Counted from the first letter of the stretch, positions 18,495 to 27,707 are shown. The stretch is DNA of 64,000 bases from an uncultured Clostridia bacterium (GCA_944384995.1 CALWVN010000001.1:248001-312000), one strand, 5' to 3'. Notes: generated from the letters alone by a model not told the origin. A program made the numbers and translations.

Positions 18495-20000
18495 TTATTT
18501 TTCCAAGCTGTGGATCTGCAGCTCACGTTTCCCGAGCGTCTTCCAACCAAGTCTCCAGAATGAATCCCGCCAAAGTGCACCGAGATGCATCGGTGCAAAC
18601 GGCGCAACATAAGGCGTACCATACGCCGTTACGGCGCACATGTTAAAAAGCACTACGCCAAAACCAAGTACGATACCATAGAAGCCGGCTAGCCCGCCGA
18701 TGATCATAAAAGCGAAACGCAGCACGGAAACGGGATAGTAAATTTTCGAAACTACAAACGAGCTGATTGCTGTCATGGCGACTACAATAAGCATAGGCGC
18801 TGCGATCAATCCCGCGGAAACCGCTGTGTCACCGATGACCAACGCGCCGACGATGCTGACGGCATGCCCGACTGATTTCGGCATGCGAAGTCCCGCTTCG
18901 CGCACGATTTCATACAGAAAGTGAATGAATATCGCCTCCGCCATGACAGGAAGCGGTGTGATGCTCTCCTGCACAGCCGTATCATACAGCATAGACACAG
19001 GTAAAATTTCCTGATGAAATGTGCAGACCGCTACATAAAGCCCCGGCAAAAATACGCTGATGAGAAACGAAAAGAACTTTAGTACGCGGATAAACAGGGC
19101 ATAGTACGGACGGTGATTGTAATCGTCCATAGACTGAAAATTTTCTGTGAACAGATACGGTACAATCATAGCAAACGGCGTGCCGTCCACCAAAATGACA
19201 GCCCTGCCCTCCGCCATTTCGGCGCAGGCAATATCCGGGCGTTCTGTTGTACCGACGCTCGTAAAAATTGCGGTCACGTCCGATTCCAAAAACGGGCGCA
19301 GATACCCGGCGCCGAGCACCATGTCGAGTTTTGCTTTTTTCAGCCGGCTTTTGACCTCATCGATCATCTGCCTGTCGGTTCTGTCCGCAAAATAACAGAT
19401 ACATACACGCGTTTTGCTTGTCGCACCGAGTTCCTGCAATTCAAACCTTGCAACAGGAGACCGCACACGGCGGCGAATAAGTGCGACATTGTCCTTAAAG
19501 CTTTCCACAAATGCTTCTTGAGCACCGCGTTCCTGCACTTCGGTCTGCGCATTATCTATGGCGCGCTTCGGGAATCCCTGCACGCCAAACGCTTCGCAAA
19601 ACGGAACACCGTCAATAAACAGGATCACAAGCCCGGATACGACATCCGTTACGGCATCGTCGAGGCTGTAGTTTTCCTTTTGGTCGATCCCGGACGAAAT
19701 GCGGTCACGGATATACGCCATTTGCTCGGACGGATCGTCCGGTATATCGCGCATTTCCATAATAGGACCGACAACCTGCTGTGTGACCAGAAGGTTGTCG
19801 CACATGCCGTCATCCATTATGAGAAACGCTTTGTTCTTCCCGATATACGTCTGCTTATATAAAATATCAAAGCTTGCGCCGAGCTTTTCTTTCATATATA
19901 AAATATTTTTTTCAATTTCCGCGTAAACACGTGTCGGCGGCTCATCGGGCGGGATTGAGCGCGTCACACGATTTTCTTCCTTTTTCAGCCAGTTCCACAT
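18495..20000 (-). CDS. gerAA: Spore germination receptor A subunit (GerAA)
   Basis: First and largest subunit of the germination receptor, 501 aa. A soluble N-terminal half of about 250 residues is followed by four or five membrane segments, the usual GerA layout (for example the VILVDGTPFAMIVPYLFTE region before the membrane part). The frame opens 36 nt upstream, but AAAGGTG sits 6 nt before ATG 20000, which begins the family-like MWNWLKK. A forespore-type promoter lies 15 nt upstream, as expected for a gene made in the forespore. Confidence 0.94.
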   Translation of the reverse strand: MWNWLKKEENRVTRSIPPDEPPTRVYAEIEKNILYMKEKLGASFDILYKQTYIGKNKAFLIMDDGMCDNLLVTQQVVGPIMEMRDIPDDPSEQMAYIRDRISSGIDQKENYSLDDAVTDVVSGLVILFIDGVPFCEAFGVQGFPKRAIDNAQTEVQERGAQEAFVESFKDNVALIRRRVRSPVARFELQELGATSKTRVCICYFADRTDRQMIDEVKSRLKKAKLDMVLGAGYLRPFLESDVTAIFTSVGTTERPDIACAEMAEGRAVILVDGTPFAMIVPYLFTENFQSMDDYNHRPYYALFIRVLKFFSFLISVFLPGLYVAVCTFHQEILPVSMLYDTAVQESITPLPVMAEAIFIHFLYEIVREAGLRMPKSVGHAVSIVGALVIGDTAVSAGLIAAPMLIVVAMTAISSFVVSKIYYPVSVLRFAFMIIGGLAGFYGIVLGFGVVLFNMCAVTAYGTPYVAPFAPMHLGALWRDSFWRLGWKTLGKRELQIHSLEK

Positions 20001-20014
20001 AGAATCACCTTTTA

Positions 20015-20043
20015 TATTTTTGCCGCACGCACGCACAATATTC
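20015..20043 (-). promoter_or_regulatory. Sigma-F/sigma-G type forespore promoter of the ger operon
   Basis: On the minus strand GAATA and GGCAAAAATA are 14 bp apart. This fits the forespore consensus GHATA, about 15 bp, GGnnAnAnTA. Ger operons are sigma-G dependent in Bacillus, so the match is expected. The promoter sits in the 65-bp divergent gap to the YetF-like gene. Confidence 0.6.
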
Positions 20044-20065
20044 TCAAAAGGAAAAGGTGAACACT

Positions 20066-20743
20066 ATGTTGATTATTCTGTTTCGCACAGCAATTTTATA
20101 TGTACTTGTATTGCTGACTTTTCGAATTTTAGGAAAGCGGCAAGTCGGCGAGCTGCAGCCCGTGGATCTGGTTTTGACCTTTCTGCTTTCCGAATTTCTT
20201 GCCGTGTCTATTCAGGACACGCAGGCTCCGCTGATCAACACCTTGATCCCGGTTATGCTGCTGATCGGTTTGGAGATTATAGTTTCTGTACTTTCCATGA
20301 AAAGCATCCGTCTGCGCACGCTTTTACAGGGAAACCCGCTGCCGATAATCCGAAACGGCAAGCTTGACCAAAAACAGCTAAAACAACTGCGATTTACGGT
20401 AGACGACCTTTTAGAAGCACTGCGCAAAAAAGATATTTTCGATATAACGGAGGTACAGTACGCCATCGTAGAAACAGACGGTACCCTGAGTGTGCTGTTA
20501 AAACCCGAATCCCGTGCACCGCAAAATTCGAATCTACAGACTACGCCTGCGGACAACGGCATCCCCTGTCTTGTCATCAGTGACGGGCAAGTGATCCACA
20601 CCCATTTTAAACTCTGTGATATGACGGATCAAAAGCTTGAAAATATCCTGAAAAAAAACAAGATCCGCGCCGAGCAGATTCTGCTCATGACTGCGGATCG
20701 AGGCGGGAATTATTATTGGATTGAAAAGGCGGAAAAGAAATGA
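20066..20743 (+). CDS. YetF/DUF421-family membrane protein
   Basis: A 225-aa protein with three N-terminal membrane segments (GKRQVGELQPVDLV loop between them) and a cytoplasmic DUF421 C-terminal domain. Relatives in spore formers (YetF, YrbG, YkjA, SpoVAE-like) are linked to spore or germination traits, with biochemistry still unclear. ATG 20066 is chosen because the in-frame GTG at 20057 lies in the ribosome binding site AAAGGTG. It is divergent from the ger operon and overlaps the next gene by ATGA. Confidence 0.85.
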   Translation: MLIILFRTAILYVLVLLTFRILGKRQVGELQPVDLVLTFLLSEFLAVSIQDTQAPLINTLIPVMLLIGLEIIVSVLSMKSIRLRTLLQGNPLPIIRNGKLDQKQLKQLRFTVDDLLEALRKKDIFDITEVQYAIVETDGTLSVLLKPESRAPQNSNLQTTPADNGIPCLVISDGQVIHTHFKLCDMTDQKLENILKKNKIRAEQILLMTADRGGNYYWIEKAEKK

Positions 20744-21126
20744 AACGGGTCATAATCGCGGTGATCTCCACGGCGTTGGCTGTTACAATTGCCTGTTTTG
20801 GCTATTGGCGTTTTTTACGCATATGCGACCGATTGGAATCAGACGTTCTGCTTTTGCTGAAAGTTTCGGAAACGGAAAACGCCGATCCGGCACAGTTGAA
20901 AGAATATGCAGCACAGCTGACGGAAGATTGGAACGATGCCGAAAAGCATTTGGATGTTCTGATCCAGCACGCTGAAACAGATGAATTGGATATTATGATG
21001 CGCGCACTCGGGCAGATTTCCGAAACGGAATCCGCCGAAGCACGCGCAGAATATCTGCATGAAATTCTGTATCGCATTCAACACCTGCGTGAGACGGAAG
21101 CGCCGAACCTGCGAAATATTTTGTGA
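20740..21126 (+). CDS. DUF4363-family membrane-anchored protein
   Basis: A 128-aa protein with an N-terminal membrane anchor (residues 4-22) and an acidic helical extracytoplasmic domain, probably coiled coil. DUF4363 genes regularly follow DUF421/YetF genes in clostridia, which supports both calls and suggests a complex. It starts within the yetF stop (ATGA overlap). Its function is unknown. Confidence 0.78.
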   Translation: MKRVIIAVISTALAVTIACFGYWRFLRICDRLESDVLLLLKVSETENADPAQLKEYAAQLTEDWNDAEKHLDVLIQHAETDELDIMMRALGQISETESAEARAEYLHEILYRIQHLRETEAPNLRNIL

Positions 21127-21163
21127 TCCCGGCTTTCGTGTTGCAAGCTTTGCTAAAAAGTGT

Positions 21164-21733
21164 TCACCCGATCACGCCGAGATGCTCCAGCAGGATCTTA
21201 AGCCCTATGCCGATGAGAATGATCCCGCCCGCAAGCTCCGCTTTGTTTTTAAACTTTGAGCCGAATTTTTGGCCGATGAGCACGCCTGCAAAGGAAAGCA
21301 GAAGGGTCGTCACAGCAATGAGCGTCACAGACGGCAGGATATTGACCTGCAAAAAGGCGAACGTGATCCCGACAGCCAGCGCATCGATGCTCGTAGCGAT
21401 CGCGAGCACAAGCAACTCCTTATAGGAAAAAGCGGCACCGGCATCCTCTGCTTCCGAAGTTTTTTTGAAAGATTCCACGATCATTTTTCCACCGATGATC
21501 GCCAGCAAAACGAAAGCGATCCAATGGTCTATGTTTGTGATGTATGCCTCGAACTGCCTGCCGAGCAGCCAGCCGATCAGTGGCATCAGCCCCTGAAACC
21601 CGCCGAAGAATACGGCGATGATCCACGCGCGCCGCAGCTGCAGCTTCTGCATTTCCAAGCCTTTGCACAGCGCAACGGCGAACGCATCCATCGAAAGCCC
21701 CACCGCGATCAAAAAGAGCTCCCAGAATCCCAT
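21164..21733 (-). CDS. mntP: Manganese efflux pump MntP
   Basis: Six-helix Mn2+ exporter, 189 aa, of the MntP/YebN family. The duplicated family motif is seen as GLSMDAFAVAL in helix 1 and ATSIDALAVG in helix 4, with the conserved Asp residues in the membrane. A TTG opens the frame 15 nt earlier, but GGGAGA sits just before ATG 21733. The gene lies behind a yybP-ykoY manganese riboswitch with its own terminator, which independently supports the Mn2+ assignment. Confidence 0.95.
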   Translation of the reverse strand: MGFWELFLIAVGLSMDAFAVALCKGLEMQKLQLRRAWIIAVFFGGFQGLMPLIGWLLGRQFEAYITNIDHWIAFVLLAIIGGKMIVESFKKTSEAEDAGAAFSYKELLVLAIATSIDALAVGITFAFLQVNILPSVTLIAVTTLLLSFAGVLIGQKFGSKFKNKAELAGGIILIGIGLKILLEHLGVIG

Positions 21734-21769
21734 ACATCCATCTCCCAACTGATTTTGTATAGAATAATA

Positions 21770-21807
21770 TAAAAAGACTCATGCACGGATTCCCCGCGCA
21801 TGAGTCT
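21770..21807 (-). terminator. Riboswitch-controlled terminator before mntP
   Basis: Hairpin AGACTCATGC / GCATGAGTCT followed by TTTTT on the minus strand. Its 5' arm overlaps the 3' strand of the aptamer P1 stem, so Mn2+ binding should prevent hairpin formation and allow mntP transcription. Confidence 0.85.
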
Positions 21808-21892
21808 CGTCATTTCAGGAAAGCCAGACCGAAACGGTCAGTATGTTGACTTGCCGCGCTTTTTCAGCGCCGACTACTCCCTCATAAGTGCA
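21798..21892 (-). promoter_or_regulatory. yybP-ykoY (Mn2+) riboswitch aptamer
   Basis: The minus strand reads the family landmarks in order: GAGGGAGTAG, GCGC stem, GTCAACATACTGACC, GTTTCGGTC loop, CTGGCTTTCCTGAAATGACGAGAC cut here only in description (positions 21803-21826). The cross-helix pieces GGGAGTAG and CGAGAC are typical of manganese riboswitches of the mntP genes. It works as a transcriptional ON switch together with the terminator at 21770-21807. Confidence 0.9.
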
Positions 21893-21896
21893 CCTA

Positions 21897-21925
21897 AGTG
21901 TACCAAAAATCATATCTGTTGTCAA
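21897..21925 (-). promoter_or_regulatory. Promoter of the Mn2+ riboswitch-mntP transcript
   Basis: On the minus strand TTGACA (consensus) and TACACT are 17 bp apart. The predicted start is at about 21890, exactly where the aptamer begins. Confidence 0.75.
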
Positions 21926-21940
21926 GAGCAAAACTGCGGT

Positions 21941-22837
21941 TTAAGACTCCAAAAGCTTTTCCTTTGCAAGATATGCCGCGCCGAGCATCCCCGCCTGATT
22001 TTTCATGGCAGCGCGTTTGATGGCGACCGAACGGAAGCTGTGGATGTTGCGCGCGTGAATGCGGCGGTCGATTTCCGAGATCACGTAGTCCTCATTCATG
22101 ATACCGCCGCCGAGGATGATGCACGGCGGATTGAAGATAAAGATCAGCGTTGTCAGTCCGCCGATGATCTCATCGATCCAATTATCGATCACGGCTCGCA
22201 CGGTCGTGTTGTTGAAATGCTCAGGTGAAAAAATCTCTCGGCCGTTGAGCGTTTTTCCCGTTGCTTCCCGAACGGCATTCACGAGTGCACGCGTAGACGC
22301 ATACATTTCATAGCAGCCGTTGTTGCCGCAGGTGCATTTTTTGCCGCCCGTGTGCGTCACGATATGCCCAAACTCGCCGGCAGAAAAGTGTGTGCCTGTA
22401 TAAATCTTATTGTTGATCCACATGGCACCGCCGACACCCGTACCGTATGTCAGGCACAAAAAATCGCTGTAGCCGCGCCCTGCGCCGAATTTGGCTTCCG
22501 CAGTAGCGGCAGCATTGACGTCATTTTCGACGCTGACCAGCAGATGGTGCTTTTTCTGGATCGTTTTAGTAATCTCTATCCCTGTATAATTCGGAATATT
22601 CTCACTTGCAAAAATGATTTTCCCGAGCTCGCTGTTCACCTGCCCCGCTGTGCTGATGCCGACACAGTCGATTTCAGCGGCGTAGGTATCCACGATCCCC
22701 ATGATCTTGTTCATTAGGTGCGGACCGCCGAGGTGTGCTTCGGTCGGGATCTCAAAGGCTTGTTCAATCGTATAATCCTCCAGCACGGTCCCGTATTTGA
22801 TTGCCGTACCGCCGATGTCGATCGCTAAAATTTTCAT
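21941..22837 (-). CDS. ROK-family sugar kinase
   Basis: ROK-fold sugar kinase, 298 aa, with no DNA-binding domain. It has the N-terminal ATP loop DIGGTAIKYG, the EIPTEA segment, END and GTGVGG sugar/phosphate motifs, and the zinc motif GH-X-CTCGNNGC (HIVTHTGGKKCTCG). The sugar cannot be named from sequence; glucose, fructose or N-acyl hexosamines are typical. GGGAGGTCAAC precedes the ATG. It is the last gene of the hprK-whiA cluster, 14 nt after whiA. Confidence 0.88.
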   Translation of the reverse strand: MKILAIDIGGTAIKYGTVLEDYTIEQAFEIPTEAHLGGPHLMNKIMGIVDTYAAEIDCVGISTAGQVNSELGKIIFASENIPNYTGIEITKTIQKKHHLLVSVENDVNAAATAEAKFGAGRGYSDFLCLTYGTGVGGAMWINNKIYTGTHFSAGEFGHIVTHTGGKKCTCGNNGCYEMYASTRALVNAVREATGKTLNGREIFSPEHFNNTTVRAVIDNWIDEIIGGLTTLIFIFNPPCIILGGGIMNEDYVISEIDRRIHARNIHSFRSVAIKRAAMKNQAGMLGAAYLAKEKLLES

Positions 22838-22850
22838 GTTGACCTCCCAG

Positions 22851-23744
22851 TCATTTTAAGGCTTCCGCCATAGTACACATCCGCCGAAGACGATGATTTA
22901 CGCCGGAGCGCGACATTGGCGGCTGCATGGTGTCACCGATCTGCTGCAGCGAGAAATCCGGGTTCGCAAGACGCAGCTGTGCGATCTCCCGCCATTGATC
23001 GGGCAGAGCTGCAAAAGCCGGATTCTTTTGCAGCTTTTCCAGAAGTTCGATCTGCCGCACGGCTGCGTTGACCGTTTTGTTGAGATTCGCGCTTTCAAAA
23101 TTCAGCCGGCGGTTGACGTTATTTCGAATGTCTTTGTAAACGATCACATCGATAAATTCCATGACATAGCGCGAAGCGCCCATGATGCCGATCAGATTTT
23201 GAATATCCTCAGTCTTTTTAAAATAGAGCACATAGTGCCCGCCGCGGCGCACCTCTTTCGGATAGAACTCATTATCCTCCAAAAACTTTTTGAGATCCAA
23301 GCTCAAATTATAGTGCGGCACGACGAATTCCAAATGATAATTTTTTTCAGGCGCGGTTACGGTGCCGCACGTCAAAAAAGCACCGCGCAAAAATGCCCCG
23401 ATGCAGCAATCATCCGTTATATTGCCCCAATTCATGCGTCGCGTGCGCTCCTTGCCGTCATAGCCGAATGCAGACAGCACGCATAGCCGATCCTCAGGCG
23501 TTTCCACGGAAACTCTGTATTTCTTTGCGGAAATTTTTTCCGATTTCGGCGCAGCGCGGCAAAGCCTGCCGGCGACATACCGATATTTTTCCGCTACGGT
23601 GCGGTTTTCCGTTGTGAGCGATATCTCATCCCGTGAAAAGCCTTTGCCAAACAACATCAGCCCGTAGCTTTCCGCCAAAATACAGCACGGCTTTTCGGTT
23701 TGCAGTCCTAAAAGCTCCTGTTTCAGATCAGAAGAAAAAGACAT
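22851..23744 (-). CDS. whiA: DNA-binding protein WhiA
   Basis: WhiA homologue, 297 aa, with an N-terminal LAGLIDADG-like pair and a C-terminal helix-turn-helix (SLQQIGDTM then SRSGVNHRLRRM). WhiA affects cell division and chromosome segregation in Firmicutes and sporulation genes in actinobacteria. It sits in the classical rapZ-whiA arrangement, 6 nt after rapZ. Confidence 0.95.
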   Translation of the reverse strand: MSFSSDLKQELLGLQTEKPCCILAESYGLMLFGKGFSRDEISLTTENRTVAEKYRYVAGRLCRAAPKSEKISAKKYRVSVETPEDRLCVLSAFGYDGKERTRRMNWGNITDDCCIGAFLRGAFLTCGTVTAPEKNYHLEFVVPHYNLSLDLKKFLEDNEFYPKEVRRGGHYVLYFKKTEDIQNLIGIMGASRYVMEFIDVIVYKDIRNNVNRRLNFESANLNKTVNAAVRQIELLEKLQKNPAFAALPDQWREIAQLRLANPDFSLQQIGDTMQPPMSRSGVNHRLRRMCTMAEALK

Positions 23745-23750
23745 GGCACG

Positions 23751-24611
23751 TCACCTGGAGATATCTCTGTGGTACACACTGCTGCAAGCACCGTTTTCAA
23801 GCAGATGCTTGTTGATCAGCTCCGCAAATACAACGGAACGATGCCTTCCGCCCGTACAGCCGACAGCAATCGTCAGCTGGCTTTTCCCTTCCGTGCGATA
23901 AAGCGGCAGCAGAAAATCCAAAAGATCCAAGAGTCTGCGCTCCAGGCCCTTTGCCTGGTCAAACTTCATCACAAAGCTGCGTACCGGCTCTTCAAGCCCG
24001 GTATGCCCTTTTAACTCAGGAATATAAAAAGGATTCGGGAGACAGCGAACATCAAAAACCAAATCCGCCTCTTTCGGAGTGCCATGCTTGAAACCAAAAG
24101 AAATACAGGAAATCTTCAACGCATTGTCCGCGTTATCCAAAAATAATGCGGCAACACGTTCCTTGAATTGCGAACTCGTCACCTGTGAGGTATCGATGAT
24201 ATAATCGGCACGCTGGCGCGCGGGCAGCAATATTTCCCGTTCACGCTCAATCGCATCGCGCACTGAAGGCACGCTGAACTGATCGGCAAGCGGATGCTTG
24301 CGACGCGTTTCCTGATAGCGGCGCGCGATCACTTCCGTATCCGCGTCAATAAACAGAATCTTGTATTTCACATTCATATTTTCCAGATCGCCGAGCACTG
24401 CGAAAAGATCGGAAAATGAGCTGCCGAGCCTGGTATCCGCGACAAGCGCAACGCGCGAACGCTTCTCCTTAGATTTCAGGATCAGCTCCGCAAAGGTCGG
24501 AATCAGCTGCGGCGGCATATTGTCCACACAAAAAAAGCCGATATCTTCTAGTGCATCCACCGCACGTGATTTTCCAGCCCCGGAAAGCCCCGTAACAATT
24601 ACAAGTTCCAT
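23751..24611 (-). CDS. rapZ: RapZ/YvcJ nucleotide-binding protein
   Basis: P-loop protein, 286 aa, of the RapZ (YvcJ) family. It has Walker A GLSGAGKS at residues 8-15, DNMPP, and the C-terminal domain with GCTGGRHRSV. In enterobacteria it targets GlmZ RNA to RNase E in response to glucosamine-6-P. In Firmicutes the role is less clear, but the gene is kept next to whiA and murB as here. AGGATG lies upstream of the ATG. Confidence 0.95.
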   Translation of the reverse strand: MELVIVTGLSGAGKSRAVDALEDIGFFCVDNMPPQLIPTFAELILKSKEKRSRVALVADTRLGSSFSDLFAVLGDLENMNVKYKILFIDADTEVIARRYQETRRKHPLADQFSVPSVRDAIEREREILLPARQRADYIIDTSQVTSSQFKERVAALFLDNADNALKISCISFGFKHGTPKEADLVFDVRCLPNPFYIPELKGHTGLEEPVRSFVMKFDQAKGLERRLLDLLDFLLPLYRTEGKSQLTIAVGCTGGRHRSVVFAELINKHLLENGACSSVYHRDISR

Positions 24612-24636
24612 ATATAATACATCCTAACCAGTCGGG

Positions 24637-25542
24637 TTAATCCCCGATAAATTTCACTTCCGGCTCTAAATGAACACCGAATTTATCCCATACGGTCTGC
24701 TGGATCAGCTTGATCAAAGCAAGAATATCCGAGGTTGTAGCATCGCCCGTGTTGATAACAAAGCCCGCGTGCTTTTCGCTGACCTGCGCACCGCCGACCG
24801 TGACACCTTTCAAACCGCTTTGTTCGATCAAAGCACCGGCAAAATACCCTTGCGGACGTTTGAAGGTGCTGCCGGCGCTTGGAAATTCAAGCGGCTGCTT
24901 TTCAGAACGCTTACGCATATTTTCGTCCATAGCAGCGCGAATTTCACGCGGGTCGCCCGGCTGCAGCTGCAATTCCAGTCCCGTAATGATCCGATCCGAA
25001 TCCGTATACACGCTGCGGCGGTAGGAAAGTGCAAGAGCTTCCCCTGTAAAGGTTCCGAGATTGCCGTCTGAAGCAACATGTGCACATGCAGTGAGAACAT
25101 TTTTCATTTCACCGCCGTACGCGCCCGCGTTCATATAAGCTGCCCCGCCCGCAGTGCCCGGGATCCCGAACGCAAACTCCAAACCGCTTAAGCCCAGCCT
25201 GCAAGCAAAATTGCAAAGCGCTGTCAAAGAAGCACCTGCAGCGCAGCGTATTCTACCGTCTCCGAGATCCTCCATAGTCGCCATGGCCGGACCTATGCGC
25301 AGCACAACGCCCGAAAAACCGGCGTCCGATACAAGCAAGTTACTGCCGTTGCCGACAACACAATAACGAAGATGCTCCGCCTGACAGGCGTATAAAATAT
25401 CCTGAACAGCCGCAACGCTGTTCGGCTGCACCAAAAGTGCCGCAGCACCGCCCGTGTGAAAGCTGGTCAGCTTTGACATAGGTGCATCTTTCGCAAAGGA
25501 AGCTCCGTGTTTACGCGCAGCTTCTATGACCGCGTCATACAC
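24637..25542 (-). CDS. murB: UDP-N-acetylenolpyruvoylglucosamine reductase
   Basis: FAD- and NADPH-dependent enzyme that makes UDP-MurNAc in peptidoglycan synthesis, 301 aa. It has FAD-binding motifs (TSFHTGGAA, VVGNGSNLLVSDAG, GIPGTAGGAAYMNAGAYG), the YRRSVY segment, and the catalytic Ser in PSAGSTFKRP. The compact form fits type II MurB. The start codon is GTG, preceded by GGGGGATT. It lies 18 nt after the ROK kinase gene. Confidence 0.96.
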   Translation of the reverse strand: MYDAVIEAARKHGASFAKDAPMSKLTSFHTGGAAALLVQPNSVAAVQDILYACQAEHLRYCVVGNGSNLLVSDAGFSGVVLRIGPAMATMEDLGDGRIRCAAGASLTALCNFACRLGLSGLEFAFGIPGTAGGAAYMNAGAYGGEMKNVLTACAHVASDGNLGTFTGEALALSYRRSVYTDSDRIITGLELQLQPGDPREIRAAMDENMRKRSEKQPLEFPSAGSTFKRPQGYFAGALIEQSGLKGVTVGGAQVSEKHAGFVINTGDATTSDILALIKLIQQTVWDKFGVHLEPEVKFIGD

Positions 25543-25560
25543 CGCAATCCCCCGTTTCGT

Positions 25561-26508
25561 TTATTCGTCAAGCAGTGCGGCGCCGATGACCCCCGCATCA
25601 TTTCCCAGAACAGCCGAACATATGCGTGTTTGCTTACCGCAATGGATGCTGTACCGTTCCTTTTCCACATAGCGGCGAACGGGCTCGAGCAGCGGTTCGC
25701 CCTCGCAGCCGATCCCGCCGCCGACACATAACACATCCGGCTGAAAAATATTGATGGCGTTTGTGATGCCTGCCGCCAAATATTTTATATAGGTATCCAC
25801 CACAGCCTGTGCGGTCCTGTCCCCGCGGCGCATCCCCTCAAATGCGGTTCGGCCGTTGACATTTTGCAGATCATGATCTACGATTTCCCACATCACGGAA
25901 TCCCGGTTCTGTTCCATCGCCTGTCGCGTTTGACGCACCAGAGCCGTCGCAGAGGAATAAGCCTCCCAGCAACCGCGTCTGCCGCAGGTGCAAGGCTCGC
26001 CGTCGACCACGAGGACAGCGTGCCCCATCTCACCGCCCGCATCATTACAGCCGTTGACGATCTTACCGTTGATGATGATGCCGCTGCCAACACCCGTTCC
26101 AAGTGTGATGGCTACAAAGTTATCCACATTCCCGCCGGCACCTGCAACGGCTTCGCCAAGCGCAGCGCAGTTGGCGTCATTTTCCAAATAAATGGGCTGT
26201 GTAAAGTATTTCGACAGAATATCGCGTGCGGGGACCTTGTCGAAACCGAGATTATTGGCATATTCGATCATCCCAAGCCGCTTGTTCACGGAACCGGGCG
26301 TACCGATACCGATGGAAACTACATCCTCCATATCGATTTGCGCGGCACGCACGGCATCCTGCACACACAAGGCAATATCCTTTAGGATCTCCCCTGCCGG
26401 GCGCGGGCAGGCAGTCTTGCGCTTGCCCTTGCCGATGATTTTATAATATTCATCTACCACACCGGCGACAATATTCGTGCCGCCAAGATCTACCCCGACT
26501 CGATACAT
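25561..26508 (-). CDS. ROK-family glucokinase
   Basis: ROK sugar kinase, 315 aa. It has the ATP loop DLGGTNIVAG, ENDANCAALGE, the phosphate loop LGTGVGSG, the substrate His in GEMGHAV and the zinc cysteines CTCGRRGCWEAY. Length and motifs match Firmicutes GlcK-type glucokinases, so glucose is likely. Three in-frame ATGs are possible; ATG 26508 is 8 nt from GGAGG, while ATG 26514 is only 2 nt away. It follows hprK, a sensible partner in carbon control. Confidence 0.9.
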   Translation of the reverse strand: MYRVGVDLGGTNIVAGVVDEYYKIIGKGKRKTACPRPAGEILKDIALCVQDAVRAAQIDMEDVVSIGIGTPGSVNKRLGMIEYANNLGFDKVPARDILSKYFTQPIYLENDANCAALGEAVAGAGGNVDNFVAITLGTGVGSGIIINGKIVNGCNDAGGEMGHAVLVVDGEPCTCGRRGCWEAYSSATALVRQTRQAMEQNRDSVMWEIVDHDLQNVNGRTAFEGMRRGDRTAQAVVDTYIKYLAAGITNAINIFQPDVLCVGGGIGCEGEPLLEPVRRYVEKERYSIHCGKQTRICSAVLGNDAGVIGAALLDE

Positions 26509-26540
26509 ACACATTTCCTCCGTTCTGTATTGCAGGCAAA

Positions 26541-27509
26541 TCAATCATTTTGCCAAAATTCCGTTTTTTCTTCATGCGACTCGGCTTCCTCTTCGATGCC
26601 GAGCTGCTGCAGCAGCTCCCGCGCCGCATTGTAACCCATTTTCTTTTGGCGGTTATTCATAGCCGCCACTTCGATAATGACCGCGAGATTCCGTCCGGGC
26701 TTAACAGGAACGACCGCTACAGGGACCTTTACGCCCATGATAGTTGTATATTCATTGTCAAGCCCCATGCGGTCATAGACTTTCTCCGAGTCCCACGGCT
26801 CTAACTGCACAACCAGATTGATCTTTTCCGTCAGCTTGACGGCACCCATACCGAAAATACGGCGCGCATTGATGATACCGATACCGCGCACCTCGATGAA
26901 ATGGCGAATATTATCCGGTGCGGAACCGACCAAGGATTTTGCCGAAACGCGACGAATCTCCACCGCGTCATCTGCAATCAGACGATGTCCGCGTTTAATC
27001 AGCTCAATGGCAGTCTCGCTTTTGCCGACACCGCTGTCTCCGACGATCAAAACACCCTCACCGTAGACTTCGACCAAAACACCGTGGCGTGTGATACGCT
27101 CGGCAAGCTCTGTGCCAAGGAAATAGATGATCGCCGACATGCAGCTCGAAGTAGATTCTTCTGTCCGCAGCAGCGGCACGCCATATTTTTGGCAAAGCGT
27201 CAGCAGGTTGTCGGGACATTCCAAATTGCGCGTGATTAAGATCACGGCAGGCTTGCGGGAAGTCAGCCGTTCCAAGCCCTCATTTTGCTGCTGCGGCGTT
27301 TGGGTCTTTAGGAATTCCAACTCAGAAAGCCCAAGGATCTGCACACGCGCCGGGTCAAAATAATCATCACGTCCCGCAAGCAGCAGCCCCGGGCGGTTGA
27401 CATCCTGTGAAGTAACATACAGTTCCGAAGCATCAGACGGCAAATATAGCGTTTCAAAGCCGAATTCCCGCAAAATACGTTCCAGGGAAACCGAATAGTT
27501 GGTAGCCAC
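26541..27509 (-). CDS. hprK: HPr kinase/phosphorylase
   Basis: Bifunctional kinase/phosphorylase that modifies HPr on Ser46 and sets carbon catabolite repression, 322 aa. It shows Walker A GDSGVGKS, the catalytic ADDAVEIRR segment and the family signature EVRGIGIIN. The frame stays open 99 nt further upstream, but those codons precede the predicted transcription start (about 27534). GTG 27509, spaced 7 nt from AAAGGAAG, is therefore the start. It leads the six-gene cluster. Confidence 0.95.
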   Translation of the reverse strand: MATNYSVSLERILREFGFETLYLPSDASELYVTSQDVNRPGLLLAGRDDYFDPARVQILGLSELEFLKTQTPQQQNEGLERLTSRKPAVILITRNLECPDNLLTLCQKYGVPLLRTEESTSSCMSAIIYFLGTELAERITRHGVLVEVYGEGVLIVGDSGVGKSETAIELIKRGHRLIADDAVEIRRVSAKSLVGSAPDNIRHFIEVRGIGIINARRIFGMGAVKLTEKINLVVQLEPWDSEKVYDRMGLDNEYTTIMGVKVPVAVVPVKPGRNLAVIIEVAAMNNRQKKMGYNAARELLQQLGIEEEAESHEEKTEFWQND

Positions 27510-27540
27510 TGCGACACTTCCTTTGATGTGGGTTTCCTCT

Positions 27541-27569
27541 ATTATAATCGATTCCCTTGAACTTTCCAA
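27541..27569 (-). promoter_or_regulatory. Promoter of the hprK cluster
   Basis: On the minus strand TTGGAA and TATAAT are 17 bp apart. It lies inside the upstream extension of the hprK frame and helps decide its start. Confidence 0.7.
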
Positions 27570-27707
27570 GCGTTTTCTGTAAACTTTCATAAGAATTTTC
27601 GAACGCAAAACAAACTATGCACCCGCACAAAAGGCCTAAACCGAATTTCTCACAAAATTTGCGTATAAGCGCACAGGTGCTTGCCATACTAACGTTGGGT
27701 GAACGGC

